From: Chrysogorgia sp. JL179-B06
Lineage: Eukaryota > Cnidaria > Anthozoa > Scleralcyonacea > Chrysogorgiidae
Assembly (NCBI GenBank): GCA_035772405.1
Contig: JAYKKM010000120.1
Span: 927,001 to 991,000 of the forward strand
DNA: 64,000 nucleotides
Direction of reading: 5' to 3'
Of the stretch, positions 24,201 through 36,200 are shown in pieces. The translations under genes were made by a program, and so were the position numbers. The notes under the pieces were generated by a model. It was not told the DNA's origin. It was given only the letters and a program-made list of their open reading frames with translations, and made no database searches. Position 1 is the first letter of the stretch. Each line of letters opens with the position of its first letter.

Positions 24201-27200
24201 GCGGGGAGACCAAGAACTCTAAAATGAAGAGCATGTTGTGTATAGATGGTTTTCAATCATGTGATAAAGAACAAAAAGACAAATGGCATGACGGTCACGT
24301 TGAGAAGCTAATTAAAAATCTATTATAGCTGGGTTTCAATCAGCTGATAAAACCCAAGAATATCATTATCAGCCATGAAATAACGGGCAATCATTGCCCT
24401 TCATGTCCTATCAACCAGAAAGTATTTTATTAAAAATTCGTAAAGATTCGGCGCGAGACAGGAAATGACGTCTATTGAAACCCAGCTATAAGCCAGTCCG
24501 TAATCTCGACTGCGCACGAGATTTGCGTGAGGATGAAATTTAAAGGACATTGGCAACAAAACATAAGTAACGTTTAGATCAAAGAATGTGACTAAAATAT
24601 CCGGGATATAGTAGTTTGACGTTGTAAAAATGCCATATGGACTTATAGTGCGTATTCCATATAAGGTCATATCGGACGGGACAGGGAAGAACAAATACGT
24701 TGCCCTAACGAACATATACGTTGCCCTAACGAACATATACGTTGCCCTAACGAACATATACGTTGCCCTGACGAGCAAATACATTGCCCTCGTACCAGTC
24801 CACTGGATGTGGGATTGTTAACACGTTACGATATGTTCGATTATCCGCTCTTATTAAGAAAAATACGTTCGCTAGCCGGATAAGCTGTACGCATATTGTA
24901 AACAGATAATTTATTTTTGTTTTAATATATAGTAGCTTTGCGACTGTACGTATGTTGTAACTAGATCATATAACTTTCCTTTAATATATTCTATAGTTTT
25001 TGGGGAGGGTTAGGACCTTTGTTGTTTTGGGGTCAGTTACAATTCAATTAACTAGGAGGCTGGTAAGAGGGCAATGTATTTGCTCGTCGTGGCAATGTAT
25101 ATGCTCGTTAGGGCAACGTATTTGCTCTTCCCAGTCCCGTCCGATATGACCTTATATAGAATACGTACTATAAGTACCTATCAAAAATGCTCATAGCACG
25201 TATTAAAGGAGCCTGCGCGCAGTCCCAGTGTTCCAAAGGAAGTAAGGAAAACTGGGACTACGCGCAGGCTAGTATTAAAGGTGTTAAGGGTTCTTCTGCC
25301 AAATGACCGGACGTCATGTGCTAGTCAGTGTTGGCGAAACTCTAAAAATATTACGCTTGTTCTCAGTGTTATTTTTGTAATCGCTATTACAACCAAAACT
25401 GGGCAATACATGGCTCCACAGTAAGAAATACAACACTTACCAGGCGTTTTGACATGGTTTATTCAACTTTTACAATGTGTTACGAGCATTTTCATAACGC
25501 CAACCTGGTGAAGGCTAAAAGGGATGACTCAAAATGACCTTCACATTTTACTAATCCTAACCCTAATCTCAATCCAACCCTAATCCTAACCTTAGCTAAC
25601 CGTAACCTAACGAAAAATAAAGACAAGAGAAAAACAGAAAGGTCTTTTGAGTCATCACTTTTAGCCATCCCCCGCCAAACTACTATATTGTCTAGCCTCC
25701 AATGCAGGCAGTGGAATTGAAACGGGGGTACTGTAGCGAAGGGAGAAGGAGTCCAAAAATCAAGTTTCTAAACCAGAAAATATAGCCCGAGCTTATGTTA
25801 TATTGCTCGACATGCTTCAATGAGCTGGATGTTATCCCAAATCTCAATATGAACAGTTATGAGCATGCGTACTTGAGATTACGAACTTGGTAACATGGCG
25901 ACTATCACGTCACGAAAAATGATCCATAGAATATCTCATACTCATTAATAATTCATAACGATAAAAAATTCGTCTTCAAAAGAGCCAAAATATTCGACAG
26001 TGTGAGCCGCCATTTGGAAGAGTGCTAAGCAATCTGGCACTGTAATTATGACGTCAAAGAGTCCAACTTGAATTTAGCGGGAATAGACCGATTGCAAATA
26101 TGGCGGCGATGTCATGAAAACGAGGTTTTTCGGTGGTTACAGTCGCTAGGACCCGAATCACGTTGATTGATTGGCTGTTGTTTTTGGTCCAACAATTGTG
26201 ATCCAATCAACTAACATGATTCGGGCCCTAGCAACGGTAACCACCGAAAAGCCTCGTTTTCATGACATCGCCGCCATATTTGCAATCGGTCTATTAGGCA
26301 GATGTTCTGGTTCAAATGATACGGTTCGAGAGCAGCCATTAATATTGCATTTGTAAACAAGTTAGATTATTTGACGTCACAAGTACAGTACCAGGTTGCT
26401 TCAAAATGGCGGCTTTCACTGTCGAATATTTTGGCTCTTTTGAAGACGAATTTTAATGGTCGCCACCTACTGTACCTATACTATCAAGTTTTGTGATTGG
26501 TTGATTAAAACAATAAAACAATAGAATCAACCACAAAGAAACCAATGTACTAACCCTAACCACTTTTGTTCCATGTACGTATATTTACCGATTTTAATAG
26601 GATGGGATGTACTTTCGAAGATCAGAACACGGTCAGTATCTCAACCATATGTTTTCTTTTTATTGATGATAAGAAAAAAACCATGGATTATGGAGCGACC
26701 TTCTTCTAAAACACGAGTTTGTTTGAGATGCTATATCACTTTCAAAAACTCATTAATATTCATTAACCAAATTGTCCAATCACATTTCCGTATTTAGTCA
26801 CGCGCAAGGCTTTTAAACCTGATAAAATCCATGAATACTAATCAGCATGAAAATTATATAAAGTCTCTACGAACTTTATATAAAATTCCTGTTAATTTGC
26901 ATTTCATACATCAACCCAATTTACCTCTAATAGAAAATAAAAACCAGTACACTCCCTAGTGATTACAATCAATTGTTTTTGAAGCTATTTAAAACACTCG
27001 AACTCGCGTTTTATCAAATCTAAAATGCTCGCGCTGCGCGCTCGCATTTTAAATATGATAAAACGCTCCTTCTCGTGTTTTAAATACTACATAACACTCG
27101 ATAGGTGTGTCTAACTACATATCCAAACACCTTGAACAGTTTTCAATACACTTCTGGGTGTTTGGATATCTGATATCGAAACACTCTTGCGATTTCGATG

Positions 27201-30200
27201 ATGTTTCGCTAGGCTGTGTGTTGAAGGTGTAGTTTGCACACAGGCTGTTTCCAAACCTTTAATTTAGGGATGAAATTACAAGGTCCATCAACTCGATACG
27301 ATTTTTGCTTCGAGCCTCATTTTCACTCAGAGTACAGAAACACAAATGACGTCATTTTCATTTTGTATTAGATTGCCTATGTCGTAAGACACTTAATACT
27401 CTCTAAAACTGACAGAGATCTCTTGTTCCAAAATTGAATCCAGAAGTAGCTCACGACGGCAATATTCGGGAGACCACCTTCGGAACCACTTTTTGGGACC
27501 ACGATATATAGTTTTACTATAGGCAGAAGAAAATCATGTCTTTGATTTTTGAAATGCCAAAATGAATCAGTTGTCGAAGGATTTCGTGTACTTTAGCACA
27601 GAAACTACGGCTCCGTGACAATCACTACAGAGCGCCGGTGATGGCCGCCGTGAACTGTTTTGGTTTCATTATTCACAGCATCCAAACTCTGATCGATGCT
27701 AAAGTGAATCAGTTTTCGAAGGTTTTCCTGTAATTTTGTATCACAAACTACGTCTCCAACAGAAACAACATAGCGTATTGCGTGGTCTCTCCAAGATGGC
27801 CGCCGCAAAATGTTTTGGTTCCTGGCTAGATGGTACACTCGCAGTTGAGGTGACCGTGAGGTACTAGGTATGATACGTCTTCTGGACGATCTTTTTTAGT
27901 ATCTGTGAGAGGTTGGACGAAATTGAGGGATTGTTACGATCGGATATGCCTGTATGATGAAATACATCATGGAGTTAGGATCTAAGTTATTTTGGGGTGA
28001 GCAGTTGCTCACCCCAAAATAACTTAGATCCTAACTCTAACCCACTGCCTAATGGATTTTCTAATCCCCTGCCTAATGGTTTTCTAATACTAACCTTAAT
28101 ACTAATAAAAGGATCGTCCAGAAGACGACTCAGACCTAGTACCTCACGGTCACCTCAACTGCGAGTGTACCATCTAGCCACGGCCAATGTTTTGGCTTCA
28201 TTTTTCGCAGCTCGATCCAGTCTCTCATGGAGATCATTGATTTTGAAATGACGTCATTCATGTTCCTAGTATAGAGACACGCAAACAATTTTCTATTTGT
28301 GAATTACAAGAACTCAATATACCTAGTTTCCTTGTCAAGCTGTTGGCATCCATCGATGATTTTAATATAACAACCAATATCTTGAAGATCTCTACATCAG
28401 AAAAATGCATCTTATCCGTGTTTCAAAATACGTACATGAATGGATACATCATGGCCAGAAATCGTGGACACAATGGCTCCTTCTTGTAGGCTAATTTACA
28501 TATCAGCTGTTAAATATGCCTTCACTGTAAGCAGTGAATTACATAGAGAGGTGTTTGGCTAAAGCGAATATTCTGATACTCGAGTGCGTTACCTGCAACT
28601 TGCCGAAATCGTTAAATTGACAACCATTACTGTAAAATTATTTACTTTCATATTCGTTTAGACATACATTGAGCTATACAAATGTTAATTTTACAGGCTG
28701 TGTATGTTTTCTATTTAAAGAAATACTAGAAATACGTTACGCAATAACCCCTCGCCCGCCTTTCTACCCCCTCCCCAGGGCCAAGGCCGCGCACGCCGTG
28801 TATTTGTAGTCTCTGAATAGAAAACAAATCACAAAAGGCCGTTTCGTCGTACGTAGATTTTGAACGTTATCTCTGCCAATATTTACTCGATTTCAATTCT
28901 GAAAACAGATTTGGAATTAGCAAGTCTAAATACATAACATACGTGTCTGTTACTGTATATTACGAGAACGTGTATACCCTTCGTAAAAACGGTGTATGTA
29001 CTTATAAATTAGTCGGCAATCAGGCGGCCGCTTCGTTGTATATTATTTTGAACGTTATTTCGATCAATATTTAACCGTTTTCAATTCTGAAAACATGCTT
29101 ATTATATTTTAGTATAATTTCTGAGCTTAAACGAGCTCTGATTGGCTGACTGGCCAGTAAATCTGAGACGATAGTCACCGCATAGCGCGGTGACTATCAC
29201 TTTACTAGAAATCATACTTGAAAAAGTATTTTTTTTGTACCAGACTATATTTATTCGTTCCAGTCCCCTCTCGGAATCATCATTTTGATGTATGGTTTCT
29301 AAAACATGACGAATTTTTTTTCAAAATGGCGACTATATTATTATAACTAAAAAATCGTCGAAAAGGCTCAAAAACTTAGCATAAAGACATTGTATATATC
29401 AGATTTCTCTCAAGATAGAACTGTCTAAGGGTAAGGAAGATGTTTATCGTATAATTATTTGTATTTTTACGTCCGTTTTGATCGTTAGTGTGTTTTTGAA
29501 AGCTGTCAAGCGTGAAGAAAACATCGAGCATAACACAATTCAAACTGTCTATTTAAAACTTCTCAATTGAATATTCAGTTCAAGTCTGAAATTATACTAA
29601 AACAATTAGTCACCTCAGTCTCGGTGATTATCGTTATATTTACCTCGCCGCTTCGCGGCTCGGTAAATATTCAACGATAGTCACCTCGACTTCGGTGACT
29701 AATTGTTAAATAGGTAAACGTGTATATACCCTCAAACGGATCACCCAAAACGATTTTTTACTTCCTTATAAGGAGTTGACCCAGGCGCGGCGTGGCTCCA
29801 AAATAGGGGCCGGGAGATGACATTCTAAGGGCCCATTTTCGGGGGGGGGGGGCATGCTACCGGACAGAGAGACTACAAGTTCATATAACATAATTATGCA
29901 AACATCTTATATTCTTTTTTATTAACATTGAAATGTGATTGATGTGATTATAGTGGTCCAACTTATTTTCCAAGTTACGTGTATGTTTTTAAGAAAACGT
30001 TAGTCGATAGACTCGAATCACTCGATAGTACTGTTAGTCAGTCGAATTAGTCAATTAGATAATCAATAATCTCTTTTGATGTTGATGCTAATTTATCAAA
30101 AATTTTATCTAGCGATACTTCACTCAAAATATCGCCCTCCACGCTCATTAACATCAAGGTGTCCAAATTTTCTTGGTTCAGGGAAGATCGCAGCCTTGTC

Positions 30201-33200
30201 TTGATCAGCTTCAGTTTTGAAAACGATCGTTCACATTCGACTTGTGTGATGGGCAATGTCAGTAGGAAATGATACACGGTGTATACCTCTGAGTAGGCTG
30301 TGCTATTCAAGCTATACTTGTGTAAAACTTTGTATGCACACGTGTAACATGACTTGCAGGTCTTTCCGTTTTCCTTGCACGTCGAGACTTCGTTTCCTTC
30401 TTGACTACCGCCATCTTCTAATTCTTCTTGCGCACTGCCAACGATCTCGAATTCTTCTGGAAGAGACATGACAAGCCTTGGGTAGGAATCCAAAAAACTT
30501 TCAAGTTGCGTAAGCAAAAGTTCTCTGTTAATCCTGTCTCCAAGAAGTTCACAAACTTTGCTTGTAGCGGACGGAGGAATGCCTGACTGTTTCAGCTCAC
30601 TGAATCTTCTGGGATCAAAGCAAGCGAAATCTTTGTAGCACTTTTCATGATCGAGAAATCTTGCCTTCAGGTTTTGAACCACGCGATCCATTATGATGGT
30701 GTTGATTCTGTAGGAATCTACTTCATCCAAAACTGCTTCGTCTTGACATTGCTCGCCAGGCATTTATTTCTTCTTGCGTGCTCGTTTCTTTGGCAGAACA
30801 GCATCAATCTCTAGGTCGTTTTCATCCAATAGGACATTGACTGAAGCTCAAAATTCCTTGGCTTTCTGATAAACGCTCTGGAAATCTCTGGAAATTGCGG
30901 TGATTTCCTTGTTTACTGTTTCCACCATTCGCCAAGCTTGTAGCATATCCAAACCTTTAGTCGGCTGGAGATACAGAGATAGTGGTGTAATGATCTTGTA
31001 TATTCGCAAGAAAACGAATGCCGTCAGGATCGTCTCAAACTTCATGAACTGATCCATTATAACTTTGGCGTCGCTTCTGGCGGATTCTTGAAATGTAGGA
31101 TCGTCTGCTATTGCATCAAGTGCTTGAAGGATCAATTCTGCAAACAAACCTGGTTTGGTTGAATCGGTTGCCAAGTAGGATCCAAATATCTTCACTAGTG
31201 CAGCTGACTTGGAAAGCCATAGGTCTCTCCTATCGACACCAATCTTCTGGCATGTCTTCCTCTTTCTTTCAGTGTTTGATCCCAAACGCCCATCCTCTTA
31301 TAAGCACTTCTGAAAAACGTTGAAGCCTTTTGTACAACTCCAAAGAGTGTTGTTGCAGCAGTGGTTGAAGAGGCTGCATCAGTAAGCACTAGATTTAGCG
31401 AATGACTGTAGCACCATGTGTGAACATGTAGGCTGGCAACACTCGCAATTTTAGCCGCTACGCCGTTGTAAATACCGCTCATGTTTGGTGTCCCATCAAA
31501 AGAATCTCCAACGCAGTTTGCGATGTCTAAGCCGTATTTCTCCAAAGTGTTCTTGAGAAGGGAAAATAAAGAAGCTCCAGTGCCAGACGTTGATTTGACG
31601 AGAGATAAGAGCCGCTCCAAGACATGCCCGTCATGTACATAACGCAATACGTTGGAGCATTGATATTGCGTTGTTACGTCTTGGCATCCTCCTTTGTGCG
31701 TACAAATCACAAAGGCCCAGTAACTACAAATCATTTATTTATTTAGACCCAAGATCACCAAATTCACCAAATAATTACTAGTTTACTACTTATTACATGT
31801 CTTGCGCTTAGGGGCCCCACAATCGTTGCCTCGTTGGGGCCCACCGGGAAACGTCCCGGTGTCCCGGTGGGCCACGCCGCGCCTGAGTTGACCTACCATT
31901 TTATTTATATATATATAAATAAACTTTCGGTGAGAAATGGGTCCCTGCCGTGACGAGATTATCGAGGGGATGAAAGCAAATTATTTGACAGTTGTTGTTC
32001 TCAAGCTAGAGCATTCGGCAACCCACTAGCAGGACCTATTCTAAGAAAATTTCAATACTGCACCCTTAAGAGAGCTAGGGCACCAAGTTTGGCCGGTATA
32101 TGTACATAGGCCTCGAAATCAGGTGACTTGCGGTATGTGGAGACACTAGTGTTTTAGCAAACATGTGCAGGCGTAATGTTAAAACTTGAAAACCATAATA
32201 AAATCATACAACGCTAATATTCTTTTTTTCAGAGTAGTTTCCAGGCTCTCTTTGCATTCAGCACAAAATAAACTCAGATCAGAATCGGATCTAGATTAAC
32301 AATTAACATTGGAAATTTCTGAATAATCAACCGTTGCTCAATCAAAATTGAGCGTAACAACGACTGTAAAAATTTAAAACACCAAATGATAATTAACATC
32401 AGCGGCCCATGTGCCATCAGCCATTTTGCTTAACGCCTTAACACCTTTCCTATACTTCTAATATAAAGTTGAAAACCTCAAATTGTCAATACTACACACT
32501 TTAAATTCAATAACTCACACTTTGCAATCAAAACTATACAAAGTGTGCAGTATTGTACACTAAAATAAGCCCTGTACACTGCACACAGAATATTCGCTTT
32601 AGCCCAACACCCTTACAGGGATATTTTCAAGCATTTTGGTCTACTACCGTTTTTTAAAAGAAGATTGAGTTTCTTATGTTTCTGTGAAGTGTATGCTCGC
32701 CCCAATCCCTTCTAGGGGGTCTTCGGGCATGCCCCCAGAACATTTTGAATTTCAGTAGCCCCCACTAGTGTATTTCCGGCGATTTCTGCCAGGAATTTTC
32801 CGGGGGAAAAGATCTCAAAGGTAAGGGTAATATGCAGACATTTTAATTTCAAACGGAGGTCCGATATTTCACTACTAGTACAGACCGAACAAGCGAGGTC
32901 AATATTTTAGCAAATAACTTATAAGTAGTTAATAATAAGAACTAACACAGATTCAAGTGAAAAAAAGAACTAGGTTATAGTGTGTATCTCACGACGACGT
33001 GGGCGTCATTATGTTGTCGTAACATGAAGTAGTTACATATCCGTGGCCATGAGCAGCGCGGGCGCCTCGTGGTGTTGTAACATCACAAGGAGTTACATTT
33101 TTTCTTGGTCAGTTGGGCCTCGTTACAGTTGTCGTTATCTCTTAGGAATGGAAAGGGGATTAACTAGAATCGAATATTTTCTTCCTTTTACAGCTAAAAG

Positions 33201-36200
33201 TTTACATTTTTCACAATTTCGTCCGGATAAATTGTGAAAAAGAATAATTACGGAAGAAGATTGAGTTTCGAAACTCAATTGAAGATTGAGTATTTTACCC
33301 GTTTACGGCGGTAGTAGAAAGTGCTTGGAAATATCCCTGCCTTACGTATAATTCATCGTTTACAGTGGAAGCCATATTTAACAGCCGATATGTAAATTAG
33401 CCTACAAGAGGGAGCATTATGTTAGCGATTTCTGCCATTCTGGCCATGTTCCATGAACGTCTCTCCTAAACCATCATCACTTTATGCCAAAACGTTACCA
33501 TATGACAACAAAAATATTTCGAATTTTACCTTTGGGCATCAAGACGAAGGTCTGATGATATACTGAACCAAACATGGCGAGTTCGACCCCGAGAAAAATT
33601 ATCCAAAATAATACCAGCAATCTGTGATAAGCAGACCGAGAAAACGAGATTAATAATATTACTTATTGGATTCCTCTGAGCGCGATATTACAAAATATTT
33701 AAGTGGAGAATTCAATATTGGGCGAGACCGAAGGTCGAGCCTAAGGGGGCTTTCCATTTACACGGTCAGACTGGTTAGTCCGGCCAGAATGGACCTCCTC
33801 TTGATTAGGCCCAAATTTTCTGGGCAGACCAGCCGCACTCGTCAAACGTTTCGTGTTCCATTTAGCAAAATATTGCCGGACAGACCGGTCTGACCGTGTA
33901 ATTGGAAAGCCCCATAATATTCCAAATCGAAAAATATTTTGTAATATTGGGCGAAGATGAATCCAATAGGTGTTTTATTATATCGAAGAAAATATCTTAA
34001 CACAAAGATGTTTCTTCGCACGTAAACAGTCAAAAGGTCGCTGTCCAATATGTTGCTGTCCTACATCGTAAAATATTGGACTGTCACAATTGATTGGACG
34101 ATTATATGTGAGGGTATAATAAGGTTTATATGGCTTGTAAGATGGTGGGTTACGCTTGCATGCTTCTTTTTAACCATACAGTCATACGGTGTAGTCATGT
34201 CTGTTTGTATTAATTTCTTCAGCTTTTTTCTTAAAATCATAGAGACAGCGACTGAATGTTCAATCGAACCATGAGTATATCATTGTAACTCTATCTGAGT
34301 CTCGGTAGCTCAATGGTTAGAGTGTCTCACCGGCAATCAGGAAGGTTACAGGTTCGATTCCTGTCCAGGACTCGGAATCATTTTTCTGAGGATATGAGCT
34401 TGACGATCGTCCATGTACAGTATCGTTTGTCTTTTCCAAGCACTCCCACATATACTACAGCAGTGTATAAATTAACACTTCCAAGCATTACCGATATATA
34501 GTGACTGGGCAGTACATGTATAGGCAGTACATGTATCAATCGAATCAGTACATCATTGTTATCTTCGGTCTCCATCCGAGTCTCGGTAGCTCAATGGTTA
34601 GAGCATCTCATCAGCAATCAAAAGATTACAGGTTCGATTCCTATCCGGGACTCAGAATAATTTTTCTGAGGATATGAGATTGACGATCGTCCATGTATCG
34701 TCTACTGTATCTACTCCAAGCTCCCCTACATTCATTAAAACTTAATAAATGTGGGGATTGTATTTGTTAATCTGCTCTGATGATGTTGTGATATACAACG
34801 AAACGTTAGCTACAGTATAATAAAATGTTCGACTGAAATGCTGTGCCTAAAAGTTATTTGCTGGGCTTTGATTTTTATATTTAAACGTAGGGATGTTAAG
34901 AAGGTTTTGTCAATATCACCAAATTTATTGTTTTTTAACATTAAGCAAAATTTGTCCGATAGGATTTTTTGGAAAAACAGAGTTAAAAAGATATAAGCTT
35001 TATTTTGAAGTGCGCAGATTTTCAAAAATTCAAAAATTTCAAAAATTCAAAAATTCACATTTGCGTTTATTTTTGGGCTTTTTTGCGCATGCTGACGTCA
35101 TAAAATCTCCCGATTATCAGCAAATTTCCCGCCAAATTAGCAACCAGCTCTCGTGCGATCATAAATCCATAGGGAGCCACCTTAAAGTGCCTACAGTATA
35201 AGGTCAAAACATTTTATTTTTTTATTGGAAGAACTAGTAAAATGATAAAGTAACTTCTTTTGAAGATTTTCGTTTCTTCGCTTTTTTGAGATATATCAAT
35301 TTGTTTTAATATGCAAATGTACGGAATGTACGTCACACATGCATAATGACTAATTGGAGAAATGTGTGTATCTCTTTCATTCTCGAACGAAAATTTAAAA
35401 TCGAGAAGTTTGGTGTTGTGGGAGAAACACGCACACGTTATTCACACTTTAGTGTTTTTATTTGATGAACGCAAAGATATATAACATTCTCTGATAATTT
35501 TTTTGATAATTAATTTGCATATTAAAACAATTAATAGTTATAGCGGACACCCTGGGGACCGTCATTTGGTGTTCGTAATAGCGAGAGTCCGTAATAGCGG
35601 GATGCGATGAAAATATCCCGATTTCAGGTTGTAAAATGTCATATTATGGGCAATGATATGGCTGCACAGTCCTTGCAAGCCAAACAAGAAGGCATATCGA
35701 GTACGGCAGAGGCTACACGAAAGCGCAAGTCTGTCAAGAACATTGAAATGGCAAAACAAACTAAAATGCCTCGAAAGTAATGTCAATAAAGCGGAAAAAG
35801 TTCGGAACATTTTATATTTTTCTGTTTGTCATTTTTGTCGACAGAAATGACGAACGGAATCTTCAAAGTATACCTCCGCTGACAAATAGCAAGATGTAAA
35901 TATGTCACTCGATAAATTAAGAAGTCATTCACTTTCATGTGTCAAGAGAAAAATACGTCCAAGGTGTCCGTTGTATTGAGAGTAGAACAATAAAAATGTT
36001 TGTTGGGGACCACGTGAAAGCGAGAGTTATTTCAATACATTTCATAGTAGTTTCGGCCGGGGTTTTACCAACTGTCCTTAATAGCGAGGTGTCCGTAATA
36101 ACGGGGTGTCCGCAAGGCGAGAGGTGACTATACAGTACCTCAAAAAGAAAGTGAAGAAACGAAAATCTTCAAAAGAAGTTACTTTATCATTTTAAAAGTT

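Noticed and set aside
25380..25470. GTAAGTG donor-like site with VVFLT-like translation, considered as the missing SBNO exon
   Set aside because: No acceptor in the right place, and phases do not match (needs 2 in, 1 out).
26930..26975. Short stretch reading [10 protein letters not shown] on the minus strand between AG and GT
   Set aside because: The reading frame is out of phase with both neighbouring SBNO exons.
27605..27838. 77-codon minus-strand ORF considered as the missing SBNO exon
   Set aside because: No SBNO motif, no matching phase, and it overlaps a diverged repeat that recurs nearby.
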